Shown: positions 28,169 to 39,177 of the stretch, piece by piece
Position numbering within the stretch: position 1 is the first letter of the stretch
Layout: each line of letters opens with the position of its first letter
Source of the DNA: Parietaria judaica
Taxonomy: Eukaryota > Streptophyta > Magnoliopsida > Rosales > Urticaceae
Assembly: GCA_954871525.1 (NCBI GenBank)
Contig: OX940865.1
Span: forward strand, 21,994,420-22,058,419
Direction of reading: 5' to 3'
Length of the DNA stretch: 64,000 nucleotides
The notes under the pieces: generated by a model
The model's database searches: none
What the model was told of the DNA's origin: nothing
The model's input: only the letters and a program-made list of their open reading frames with translations
Translations under genes and position numbers: made by a program

Positions 28169-30272
28169 AGTTTATACTCTAACGCATGAGGATGTGAAGG
28201 CTGGAACTTCTAATGTAGTAACAGGTCAGCTTCTTATTGAAAATATTCCTGCTTCAATATTATTTGACTCGGGTGCTACACATTCTTTTGTGTCACAAAA
28301 TTTCTCGAAGAAACTTAACAGGACAAAAGATATGTTAGGTAGGGCATTTTCTGTAACCTTACCTTCTGGGGAGGTTATAATGTCCTCATCTTGGTTTCAT
28401 GCGGTACCACTAAACATCTCTGATAGGGAACTGTCAGCGGATTTGGTTGTACTTCAAATGTATGACTATGATATTATTCTTGGGATGGATTTCCTGAGAA
28501 AGTATGATGCCGCAATTTACTGCAAGAAAAAAAAGGTGGTTTTTCGACCAGAAGGGGAACCAAAGTTTGAATTTATAGGGGAATCAACAGGAAACATATC
28601 AAGGATGTTAATATCTTCTATGGAAGCTGAACGGATGCTGATTGGAGGATGTTCTGGCTATCTTGCTCACGTTGTTGATACCAATAAAGAGAAAGAGGAA
28701 CGTACTCAATTATGCGATGTTCCTATCGTTTGCACGTATCCGGAAGTATTTCCAGATGAATTACCGGGACTACCTCCAAACCGAGCTATCGAATTTAAGA
28801 TAGAGGTTATTCCAGGAACAAGTCCTGTTTCGAAGGCACCATATCGGATGGCACCAGTAGAATTGAAGGAATTACTAGCTACACTTCAGGATCTTCTTGA
28901 TAAAGGAGTTATTCGACCAAGCCATTCGCCTTGGGGAGCTCCTGTTCTCTTTGTGAAAAAGAAAGAAGGTTCTCTCCGGATGTGCATCGATTATCGTGGA
29001 CTTAATAAAGTAACCGTGAAGAATAAATATCCTCTGCCGCGGATAGACGATCTTTTTGACCAATTGCGTGGAGCAACAGTATTCTCAAAAATTGATTTGC
29101 GATCCGGGTATCATCAACTCAAAGTCAGAGAAGGTGATGTATCGAAGACTGCTTTTCGTACTCGCTACGGACATTATGAAGTTTTAGTTATGTCATTTGG
29201 TTTAACCAATGCTCCTGCAGCTTTCATGGAGCTCATAAACCGTGTATTTAGTGAGTATTTAGATAAATTTGTCATTGTCTTTATTGACGACATCCTTATC
29301 TATTCGAAAACTAAAGAGGAACACAAAGAACATTTACGAATGACCTTAAATGTTCTTAAGGAACATGAGCTCTATGCAAAGTTTTCAAAATGCGAGTTTT
29401 GGTTGGATCGTGTGGCATTCCTCGGTCATGTGATCTCAGCCGAAGGTATCTCCGTAGATCCAGTGAAGATTCAGGCCGTTGACGAGTGGACTCAGCCAAC
29501 CAATGTAACAGAAGTCAGAAGCTTTTTAGGGCTAGCTGGTTATTATCGACGATTCATTGAAGGATTTTCTAAATTAGCCAGCCCACTCACAAATCTTACT
29601 CGTAAGAATAAGAAATTTGAGTGGTCAAGCCAGTGTGAAGAAAGTTTCAAGGAGCTCAAGAAACGCCTAACAACGGCTCCGGTACTCACTGTCCCATCTG
29701 GTAAGGATGGATTTGATATTTATTGTGATGCATCGAAGATGGGGTTAGGCGCAGTCCTAATGTAAAGCAAAAAGGTCATTGCTTATGCATCACGAAAATT
29801 AAAGGACTACGAACAAAACTATCCTACTCATGACCTAGAGTTAGCTGCAGTGGTGTTCGCTTTAAAGATTTGGCGTCACTATCTATATGGGGTTCATTGT
29901 AATATATTCACAGATCATAAGAGTTTAAAGTATTTTTTTGTTCAAAAGGATTTGAACATGAGGCAAAGAATATGGCTAGAGCTCGTGAAAGATTATGATT
30001 GTGAAATTCAATATCACCCAGGAAAGGCAAATAAGGTGGCAGACGCGTTGAGTAGAAAATCAATAGCCACACTTGCATCATTGGATGCTCTTCCAAAACA
30101 ACTACAAGAGGAAATTCGCTCGATGGAACTGGAGATTTGTGTTGGTAAGTTGGCAGCGCTAAACTTGTACCCAACCCTCTTTGATGATATTAAAGCGTCT
30201 CAAGGTTTGGACAAAACGTTGTCCAAAATTTTAGAGGAAACCTTATTGGGGAACCGTCCTGACTTCAGTATG
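28151..30272 (+). pseudogene. pol: Gypsy pol: protease, reverse transcriptase, RNase H (truncated)
   Basis: The reading frame is +1 to gag. The protease carries the catalytic [10 protein letters not shown] at about 28268. Reverse transcriptase spans about 28730-29480 with [23 protein letters not shown], a [10 protein letters not shown] segment and the catalytic [10 protein letters not shown] at 29280. RNase H starts at [10 protein letters not shown] and continues with [12 protein letters not shown] and [10 protein letters not shown]. One in-frame stop (TAA, 29763-29765) replaces a Gln normally found after VLM; the frame then stays open to the break at 30272. Integrase, any chromodomain and the 3' LTR are missing, so this copy cannot make a complete Pol. 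The few other lesions suggest a fairly young copy cut by a later rearrangement. Confidence 0.9.
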
Positions 30273-30512
30273 TGTAAACCCTAGCTGGGTTAGAGAGAGA
30301 AGGTGCGAGGAAGAGAGAGAAAGGAATCGAGGGCTGTAAAGAGAAAGTCGAACCCTAATCTCAATAAAACCTCGAAGTTCAAGTTCTCTGTCGTTTGTGT
30401 TCCAAACTACGTGTCGTGTATTACCTCGTTTGCGTTGTTATTGTCGTTTTCACTGGTTTGGTCACTTGGGCCAGATTCTTTTGGGCCCAAGACTGAGTCT
30501 TGAGCTGGGATA
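30273..30512 (+). repeat. Partial 5' LTR of the copia element
   Basis: 240 bp starting TGTAAACCCTAGCTGGG and ending GAGCTGGGATA. It matches 37997-38236 with about three visible mismatches. It lacks canonical LTR ends and is not followed by a tRNA primer site, so it is read as an internal part of the LTR left after deletion on both sides. A short 21-bp tandem repeat (core CAAGATTCCGGTG, about four degenerate copies) follows at 30525-30606 in the leader. Confidence 0.75.
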
Positions 30513-30646
30513 CTGAGGAAGAAGTGCAAGATTCCGGTGGAGCAGTTCAAGATTTCGGTGAGGAAGTCCAAGATTCCGGGGAACAGCCAAAGTCTCCGGT
30601 GAAGCAGAAAAAAGACTCAGAGATAAGGTAAGTTGAGACTCAAGAA

Positions 30647-33361
30647 ATGATCGGCGCAAAGTTCAACATGGAGAAGTTCACGGGGAAGAACGACTTTGGT
30701 CTATGGAAGATGAATATGCGAGCTATGCTGGTGCAACAAGGAGTTGAGGCTGCCTTGTTTGATGAGAAAGATCTCCCAACCTTCTCCTCGGAAGAAAAGA
30801 AGAAGGATGTCTTCTCCAGAGCGCAGAGTGCACTAATTTTGAGCCTTGATGATAGGGTTCTAAGGGAAATCTCACATGAAATGACAACACGGGGAATCTG
30901 GGAAAAGCTCGAAGATCTATACTCAAAGAAAAGTCTGTCTAGCAGGCTGGTTCTGAAAAAGAGGTTGTACTCATTCAAAATGCCTCACGGGAAAAGTTTT
31001 GAAGGTCACTATGATGACTTCAAGCAAATCATCTTGGATCTTGAAAACTATGGAGTAAAGATTGAGGAAGAAGACAAGGCTCTCTTGCTCCTAGGATCTC
31101 TCCCGAATCAGTATGAGACCCTATACGACATCCTAGTACTGGGGATGGATACTTTGACCATCAGTCAAGTCACGGAAGCGATCTACTCAAAGCTAAAAAG
31201 GAAGAAAGCTACTACAAAGCCCGATCATAGAGAAAGGCTAGTCACATGAGGAAGGCAACCAACCAGGAAGAACTTTGGGAATAGATCTCAGTCAAGGTCA
31301 AAGTCCCGAGGAAAGGCTTGGCTGAAGTGCTTCAACTGTCACAAAGAAGAACACTTCAAGAGAGATTGCCCAGAGAAAAAAGTGTTCAAAAGATTTCAGA
31401 AGAGACAAAACAACATGGATGACTCGGTAAACGTATCACACAGCCAAGGAGGCTATGATAGTGCAGAGGTCTTGTGTGTCTCTATTCCCGAGAACATGAG
31501 AGACGCTTGGATACTTGATACCAGTGGGTCATTCCACATGTGCCATGTCAAGGAATGGTTTGACACCTTCCTGGACACGCCAAATGGAGGAAATGTGGCA
31601 ACATGCACCGAGGAAATTTTCCAGGTCCAAGGGAAGGGAACACTCACCCTAAAGCTTGACGACGGGACCTACAGGAAGCTCGAGGAAGTGAGGTATGTTC
31701 CCGGTCTCAAGAGAAATCTAATTTCACTTGGAGTATTAGAATAAGCAGGGTATCAATGGAAGTCTATCCCGGGAGGACTTAGGGTAATTAAGGGAGCTAT
31801 GGTGTATCTAAAAGCATATAGATACAACGGGATTTATTTTCTCGAAGGAAGAATAGGAAGAAAGAATTTTTCATGCCCCACAACAAGCCTTAATGATAAG
31901 GCAAATCTCTGGCATCAAAGACTTGGACATGTTAGCGAGAAGGGACTGAAAATCCTACACAGCAGAGGCCTATTTGGGAAGGACAAAGTGAACCACATGG
32001 ACTTCTGTGAGCATTGCGTGTATGGAAAGCAACACAGAGTCTCCTTTGGAAAGGGCCAACACACAACAGGGGCAGTTCTAGACTATGTCCACTCGGACCT
32101 ATGGGGCCCTTCTAGAGTAAGCTCACATGGAGGAAATCGATATTTCATTTCCTTTATTGATGATTACTCTAGAAAGGTCTGGGTCTATCTAATCAAAACA
32201 AAAGATCAGGCATTTGACACCTTCAAGACATGGAAAGCTCTTGTGGAAAATCAGTGCAGTGCAAAGTTGAAGACCTTAAGAACAGACAATGGGTTGGAGT
32301 ACTTGTCTGAGGAGTTCAACAACTACTGCAGGGAGCAAGGAATAAGAAGGCCAAGGACCGTGAGGTTAACACCTCAGCAAAATAGGCTAGCATAAAGGAT
32401 GAATAGAACCCTTTTGGAAAGAGTGAGATGTATGCTCTATAAAGCAAAACTATCCATTAAGTTCTGGGGTGAGGCAGTTTCCACTGCCTCCTATTTGATA
32501 AACAGATTTCCTTCCTCAGCAATTAATTTCAAAACCCCACAAGAGCTATGGACAGGTAAAGAGCAAGACTACTCACACTTAAGAGTCTTTGGGTGCATAA
32601 CTTACTTCCATGTAAATGAAGGTAAGCTGGCACCTCGAGCAAAGAAAGGAATCTTCCTTGGCTACCCAGATGGAGTCAAAGGCTACATAATTTGGAACTT
32701 AGAAGCTGGAAAGTGCATCATCAGTAGGGATGTCACTTTTCAAGAAGAAAGTTTCCTAGCTTCACAAGGACCACCTACAGATCAAACTGACTCTCTTATA
32801 CAAGAGGACAGCTTCCATCTGCAGGTGGAACCAGAAGACACAGAGAGAGATAGCACGGGAGAAGGTGGAGCTGAGTAGTTAGATATACGGACAGGCAGTC
32901 AGACTGGAGCAGAAACTCAGCCTAATATCGGTGAGAGTTTTGAAGAATATACTGCAGAGGTAGCAGACAACCTAAATGGTGAAGGAGACACAGACTGCAA
33001 CAGTATCAGTTGACTAGGGACATACCTAGAAGGCAAACCAAACCACCCAGCAGATTTTCTCATGCAGGAATGGTAGCCTATGCTCTCATGTCAGCAGCTG
33101 AAACAAACTTGGAAGAACCTCAGTCATTCAACGAAGAAAATCACTCTAAGGCTTCAGAAAAATGGAAGGAAGCAGTGCATGAAGAGATGGATTCTCTAAC
33201 AAAGAATGGTACTTGGGGTACTAGAACCAAGACCCAAGAACTGCAAAGTGGTGGGGTGCAAATGGATCTACAAGATCAAGAGTGGGAGCTCAGAAGCTCA
33301 ACCAGCACGGTACAAGGCAAGGCTAGTGGCAAAAGGATTCACACAAAGAGGAGGAATAGAC
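30647..33361 (+). pseudogene. Copia gag-pol, 5' part: Gag, protease, integrase, start of RT
   Basis: Gag begins at 30647 (IGAKFNMEKFTGKNDFGLWK). A CCHC knuckle, CFNCHKEEHFKRDC, lies near 31330. The protease site reads DTSGS near 31517, where the family has D-T/S-G, so it is probably inactive. Integrase shows the HHCC region (HQRLGHVSEKGL... CEHCVYGKQH) and the first two catalytic Asp residues (HSDLWGP, TDNGLEY). RT starts around 33206 (KNCKVVGCKWIYKIKSG). In-frame stops occur at 31247, 31742, 32393 and 32876, and the frame shifts between 32878 and 33206. The stop at 32393 falls 35 residues after the second Asp, where the catalytic Glu belongs. Non-functional. Confidence 0.9.
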
Positions 33362-35920
33362 TGTTGGACATGTGCGTCCTTCAACAAGATATTTTATCCC
33401 TTTGTAAAAGATTATGACAAGTCGTTGAATAAAGATGATGCTTATTATGATAATCTTATTATAGTTTCTGGTAGAGTAAAATAGAATGTTTGATTCCTTA
33501 GTTCATAAAGGATGCAATTATGTTATTATTATCACAACAGAGTCAATGTGAGGAAGAATTAATAATCATAATAAATGAACTTAAAATGTCCGTGACCTGA
33601 TCAACTGGGTGGGAGCCCATTAATCGTATAAGGTCATTAATGTGACTAAGTGATAATCCTATTCTGGATTTTGTGTGTGTCACACTCACTAGAAGTGCAT
33701 TAAGTATGAAGTGTCTTCATACTGGACTGGACCTGACTTAAACTCCGGAAGTCATCATATAAGACCGTCACTGATAACTTGGAGTTGAGTCACTAGTAGA
33801 TGATCAAATGGATATTCGATCTAAGTCCTGAGTGATCTTTAGTCCAAGCTGCTGACTTGATTGTTCTTTGATTTAACCGTTAAAGAACACGAAATATTAC
33901 AGCTGTTCCCAACACTATTATTTTGGGAACATGAGAGTCAACAGTAAGGGTAGAAACCGCCTGCTCATTTATGAATCATCAAGTGAAAGATCAATAACCC
34001 GAATTTGATTGTATCAATGGACACCCTGCTATTATAAAGGGAATAATATATACCGTATCACTAAAGAGTGCAGCCTCGGGTCTATAGTGGAATCACTTCG
34101 AGGTTTGACGAACAACTAGCAGTTCGTTGGAGCTTAAGTGATACGGGTCCATGGTCCCCAGGATAGCTCCGTAACGGATGATACGTACGTGATTAAAATA
34201 CATTCTGGATAATGTTTAATCATTTGGCTTGACTTACAAAACTGAAAGGTCTGTGTCAGACATCAGATAGTTTTATCGTTGGCGTGGCAAAAGTATCATA
34301 TTTTGGTGCACGAAATTAACTGATAAAAAGAAAGTTAGAATTTAGATTTTCTATCAGCACTATGTTGTTGGAAATTAAATTCTAAGCAGCTTTGCTTTTT
34401 GAACCAAGTCATTTCGACTTACGGTTAGTGATTTACGGATTTTCTAAGTTTGTGATCGGTTCGATAAACTTTGAAATTAAATCACATGTCACGAATTTAA
34501 ATGATGGTGTGGCACCATGACATTTTTATGTGTGACATTGAGATCAGGATTTATTGATATAATTTAATTATTTGGATTTAATTATTAATATCTTATTAAT
34601 AATTAATTAATAATTAATAGATTTATATTAATAAATGAATATATATATATATTAATATGTGTAAATTCGAATTAGGGTTTGTTATATAAAACCCTAGGTA
34701 AATTCGAATGGCTTGATTTGGTATTTCTATATTTGCGGCATAAGTACCAAATGTTTTGGTATTTTGGCAAATCCCTAAAATCAATATTATCCATTGGATC
34801 GGTTATGATTTAGTATCAACCGTTGGATTAGGATATTGATGAATTCGAAATTAATAACTTGGTGACCAAGTTTTATTTTTCGAATTTGATTAATCAATTA
34901 TATCCGTTGGATCGGTCTAAGATTTAATCTATGCCGTCGGATTAAGAATTGATTAATTATATATATATATATATATGTATATATATTCGAATTACATTTA
35001 TGGATAAATTCGAAACAAATTGTTTTAATAAATTAATTTATCCTAAACTTATTTGATCCATTAGATCGGTTAAGGAATCATCTCAACCGTTGGATTAAGA
35101 TAATAAGAATTCGAATTTCATATATATATATATATATAATATAATTCGAATTTTATGATATAAGAAGATAAGATTGGATTTTTTATTTATCTAAATCTTT
35201 CTTATTTAATTAAATCCCTAATTAATTATATCCATTGGATTTAGATGAGATTAAATCTGGACCATTGGATTGAGATAATTAATTATATTTAATTAATGAA
35301 ATTCGAATTTAGGGAGGGAATATCTCCAAATCGGTTACAGTCTTGAGCCTATAAATAGGGAGCTCATTCTACACATTTTTCACACCTTTCCCCAGAGAAA
35401 AATTCGAACTCTCGCTCTCCTTCAGGGTCTGCGAATTTTCTCTCTGATCTCTTCTTCTGGTTCGGCTTAGGAGACTATTTCTCCGGAAGCTTAAAAAGAA
35501 CCATCAGTTAAAGTTTTGCGACGGAGTCCTGCCGGCGAAGCCCACGCTTCGGTACGAGGATTCCAGGAGAATATCCCGGAAGATCACGGGAGATTCCCTC
35601 AGCAACGGCGGAGCCCTGCCCGACTCAGAGTGCGCAGCCGAAATCGCCAAACGAGGTACGGCCTTATGCATTGGGTTAATAAATGCAAACATTTACTGCT
35701 TTCTATTTATTTCCTATTATGACTAGTTTATTAATAATGAGTTATGAATATTAAATTGCATAATATTTATCAGATCTTGGGATATGGTTATTATCTGATA
35801 TTCGGACCGTTGTTTGGATAACAAGTTTTCCGCTTTAAAATAATTTTTTAAATGTTACCCTGACGGTTCGGACGTATAAATCGTGATAATTATACGGAAT
35901 CCGAGACGTGATTTCCAACA
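33362..35920. mobile_element. Solo LTR (2559 bp) inserted in copia RT
   Basis: It starts TGTTGGACATG and ends GATTTCCAACA, with complementary termini TGTTGGA/TCCAACA. It is flanked by TAGAC (33357-33361) and TATAC (35921-35925), a 5-bp target duplication with one change. Removing the insert and one flank rejoins the RT reading frame. No gag or pol and no internal direct-repeat LTR pair is visible, so it is a solo LTR left by LTR-LTR recombination, or a non-coding element. A TATA box TATAAATA is at 35350-35357, followed by a CT-rich leader. The AT-rich left half contains diverged sub-repeats with the words CCRTTGGATCGGTT and CCGTTGGATTA. Short ORFs near 35.5 kb are part of the LTR transcript region, not genes. 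Confidence 0.88.
34785..35290 (+). repeat. Diverged sub-repeats inside the solo LTR
   Basis: Four copies of a motif pair, (A/C)CATTGGATCGGTT followed about 25-30 bp later by CAACCGTTGGATTA, begin near 34790, 34900, 35050 and 35228. Simple AT microsatellites lie between them (around 34958-34985 and 35121-35140). They lie just upstream of the TATA box, where LTR enhancer repeats are often found. Confidence 0.7.
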
Positions 35921-35925
35921 TATAC

Positions 35926-37222
35926 TTCAATGAAGTCTTTTCTCCCGTGGTCAAACACACTTCAATAAGAGTACTATTAGCCTTAGTTGCTCAGTTCAAT
36001 CTAGAACTTGAGCAAATGGATGTAAAAACAGCATTCTTACATAGAGAGCTTGAGGAGATAATTCTAATGAATCAACCAGAATGATTCAAAGAGAAAGGAA
36101 AGGAAGACTGGGTATGCTGTTTGAAGAAAATCCTTGTATGGACTCAAGCAGTCACCACGACAGTGGTACAAGAGGTTTGATTCCTTTATGAAGAGCCACA
36201 GTTATATGAGAAGCAGACATGATAACTGTGTGTACTTCTCCAGGACTCAAACAGGTGCAAGGGTATTCCTGCTCTTGTACGTAGATGATATGCTATTGAT
36301 TTCAAAAAGCAAGTCAGAGATTGATAAGTTGAAGACCAAGTTGAGTTTGGAATTTGAGATGAAGGACCTAGGAAGAGCTAAAAAGATCCTAGGAATGGTC
36401 ATTCAAGGAGGAAGGAACTCAAATGAGCTCTCAATCTCTCTGACAGACTACTTGAAGAAAGTTGTAGGAAGGTTTCACATGGAAACCTCGAAGTACATAG
36501 CTCAACCACTAGCACCCCATTTCAGGCTGTCAAGTGAGTTGTGCCTTACAACTGATAAAGAGAAGAAGCAAATGACCAACATTCCATACACTAGTGCAGT
36601 GGGCTGCTTAATGTATGGAATGATCTGCACAAGACCTGATTTGTCTTATGCAGTAAGCCTTATTAGTAGGTTTATGGCCAATCCGGGTGAGGAACATTGG
36701 AAAGTTGTTAAATGGATCCTAAGATACCTAGTAGGTACAACTTAAGTTGGATTAAACTACGGAAGGGTTGAGGGAGAAGGAAGGACAGTCATCCAGGGAT
36801 ATGTGGACTCAGACTACGCCGGGGATTTGGATAAAAGAAGGTCCTTGACTGGTTATAATTTCAAGGTGTTTAACAACCTTGTCAGTTGAAAGGCTTCTCT
36901 GCAACACATCGTGGCACTCTCTACTACAGAGGCAGAGTATGTTGCAATTATAGAAGCTGCAAAAGAAGGGATATGGTTGAAGGGACTCCTTACAGAACTA
37001 GGTTTCGGGCAAGAAAGTTTTGATTTGTACTGCGACAGTCAAAGTGCCATTCACCTATGTAAAAATCAGATGTATCATGAACGCACTAAGCACATTGACA
37101 TCAGACTACACTTTTTCAAAGATGTAGTCGAGTCAGGTGTGCTCAATGTGATCAAAATAGCAACTGAGGGAAACCTTGCTGACATGATCACTAAAGTGAT
37201 CCCAGCATTCAAGCTTCAGTAG
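35926..37222 (+). pseudogene. Copia pol, 3' part: reverse transcriptase and RNase H
   Basis: Continues RT after the solo LTR with FNEVFSPVVKHTSIRVLLAL, MDVKTAFLH, YGLKQSPRQWYKRFD and the catalytic YVDDMLL near 36280. RNase H has [27 protein letters not shown] and CDSQSAIHL, and ends near [12 protein letters not shown]. Defects: a TGA near 36086 (a PEGF-type Gly codon is lost), an extra A near 36128 that shifts frame before the YGLKQ motif, a TAA at 36743 and a TGA near 36887. Non-functional. Confidence 0.9.
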
Positions 37223-37403
37223 AGCCTCAATCAAATCGAAGTTGGACAAGTCAACTCAAAGGAGAGACCTACCAGGGAAGGAGGAGAGAAGAAAGGGGTG
37301 ACTCCTGTTATGAGTAAAACTCATAACAGGAAGTCAGAACCCCAATTATGAAAGGAAGAAAATCCCGGAGGAGACTGTGACTGGTAAAGCTCAATGTGGA
37401 GAT

Positions 37404-38246
37404 TGTTGTTCCACAGTGAACTTCACCAGCCACGTCATCACTCCGGAGGAGGGGAAGACTGAGAATATTCTTCCCAGACCTGAAACACGAGCCACAGTCA
37501 GAACAGAGGAAGGGTTCACTACCAAAAAGGCTAACCTAGCTCCTAAGCTAAGGTTCAGACGCACCGAGGGGTATAAATATCAAGGGTCCCTGCATGCAAA
37601 CCCTAACGAAGATTTCTACAAGAATATCGCAACCAGAAACGCTTGAAGAAGTGTGTTACACCTAGATCTAGCCCTAGCAGATCTAGGGTTTCTTAGAAAC
37701 CAAACAGAGAAGGGAAAAGGAGAATGGAGAGAGAGAATACCAGGTCGTCGGGATCTTCAGTAGGCTCAGGCGAAGACTGAGGGGCTGAAGGCGAGCCCAG
37801 AGAAGCTCGATACTCAGCGAGGGCGATCTCCATCATCCATTGTTCCATCCCGTTATGTGGCTTGGTGCGATAATCGTGCTCCTCCTTCGCGCGTCTCATC
37901 TTGGAAGCACACTTGTGCAGAAGGGCCGTACTGGTATCGGCGCAGGTCCGGCGAGCCACCGGAGCGTCATCGACAGACGGCGGAGCCTTCGACATCTGTA
38001 AACCCTAGCTGGGTTAGAGAGAGAAGGTGCGAGGAAGAGAGAGAAAGGAATCGAGGGCTGTAAAGAGAAAGTCGAACCCTAATCTCAATAAAACCTCGAA
38101 GTTCAAGTTCTCTGGCGTTTGTGTTCCAAACTACGTGTCGTGTATTACCTCGTTTGCGCTGTTATTGTCGTTTTCACTGGTTTGGTCACTTGGGCCAAAT
38201 TCTTTTGGGCCCAAGACTGAGTCTTGAGCTGGGATAAAGTCCAACA
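37404..38246 (+). repeat. Probable 3' LTR of the copia element
   Basis: It starts TGTTGTTCCACAG directly after a purine-rich tract (ATGTGGAGAT) and ends AAAGTCCAACA, giving TGTTG/CAACA termini and 843 bp. A TATAAATA box lies at 37572-37579. Positions 37997-38236 match the 5' LTR remnant. A GC-rich stretch at 37693-37995 carries an antisense ORF of 100 aa (MSKAPPSVDDAPVARR...) that I do not recognise; it may be captured sequence or chance. The absence of a full second copy leaves the left boundary uncertain. Confidence 0.6.
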
Positions 38247-38328
38247 AAGATAAATTAAATTAAAACCAAGCTTCTTTCCTAGCCCATTTCTCAAAAACTG
38301 ATACCTTTGACTGGTGATTTTTAAACTG

Positions 38329-38383
<55 letters not shown>

Positions 38384-39177
38384 GTGTGTGTTGTTCTTGA
38401 GGAGTGGATTAGGGCTTCTAAGATACACATACACTTAACTTGGGTAATGCATGTGAGGAGAAATGACGCTAAACAAAATTTGACAATTTATTAATCAAAC
38501 TTTTTGGTAAATTGAGCTTCTTATTGGCTCATAATCGAGGGTCGGGGTCGACCAAGGCTGAAGTCTCTTAGGTCACCATGAGCTTCCGCAACCTTAGTCT
38601 TATGCTTGGGCGAGTTGAGCGATTTCCTAATTCTTAACTCGAAGCAAGGCTCCATTTTTATTATACTACATTTTAAAAAACAAAGATTGTACAATTTATA
38701 CTTTGGCATAGCGTACTTGTTTTAACTCCAAATTGAATGACTCAACTTTGGTTGAATATTTGTTATTTGTTGTGGTAAGATTCATGTGTGCACACGAGTG
38801 AAATACTTGTATTGCAACTTTCTTTTGGATCTCTTTTAACTCATCGGCCTATAAGTAAATGAGTCGCTTACTTAATTTTATATTTGATGCATGTTAATAT
38901 GTTACGTATACTATAAGTTTAATAGGATAATCTTTCTTCATATATTTCAGATATTATTATATTAGTATAATTTACCGTTAGAAAATTCATGGGCACTCAA
39001 AACTAATTCAGTGCCATTGCAAATACTTTAAACTGGCTTTATTTTTCATTATTTATGAGCTTAAAAGGTACATACGTTAATGTACATCAGAACTCTTGAG
39101 CCAAAAAATTGCTTGAATCAAGTCCGGCAAACGGGACAGAAAATGATAAGCACCCGATAAGCGGAAACGAGAGAAAC
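38247..39177. other. Intergenic, no gene seen
   Basis: AT-rich sequence between the copia LTR and the 3' end of GLDH. It holds a long TA microsatellite at about 38333-38382. No coding similarity was found on either strand. Confidence 0.7.
38333..38382. repeat. TA microsatellite
   Basis: About 25 uninterrupted TA units some 90 bp past the copia LTR end. Confidence 0.95.

Larger units (their letters stand above)
24316..30272 (+). mobile_element. Ty3/gypsy retrotransposon, 3' part missing
   Basis: Order seen: 5' LTR (24316-25568), primer-binding site (25572-25583), a first Gag-like ORF, a second Gag ORF with zinc knuckles, then protease, reverse transcriptase and the start of RNase H/connection. 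The sequence changes abruptly at 30272 into copia LTR sequence. The rest of pol, the integrase and the 3' LTR are absent, and they do not reappear after the copia element near 38.2 kb. This is therefore a truncated or rearranged copy rather than a simple nested insertion. The basic Gag start ([15 protein letters not shown]) and the RT sequence recall plant chromoviruses of the Del/Tekay type; the lineage is an inference because the integrase and any chromodomain are missing. It lies in the satellite, whose last monomer stops at TAGCA before the LTR. Confidence 0.9.
30273..38246 (+). mobile_element. Degenerate Ty1/copia retrotransposon, split by a solo LTR
   Basis: Gene order gag, protease, integrase, reverse transcriptase, RNase H is diagnostic of Ty1/copia. 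A 240-bp segment at 30273-30512 is repeated at 37997-38236 with only about three differences, so it comes from the LTR. The likely full 3' LTR is 37404-38246 (TGTTG...CAACA). The 5' copy then lacks its first 593 bp and last 10 bp. No primer-binding site is recognisable after it and no target duplication flanks the element. The coding part has many stops and frameshifts and is interrupted at 33362-35920. It abuts the broken gypsy element directly on the left. Confidence 0.88.

Noticed and set aside
30303..30503. 66-codon ORF repeated at 38027-38227
   Set aside because: Same LTR segment in two copies; no protein features.
30273..30512. 240-bp direct repeats taken as complete LTRs
   Set aside because: They lack TG...CA ends, a primer site and a target duplication; the longer TGTTG...CAACA unit at 37404-38246 fits better.
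35504..35722. ORFs of 62 and 68 codons on both strands
   Set aside because: They lie in the transcribed leader part of the solo LTR and show no similarity to known proteins.
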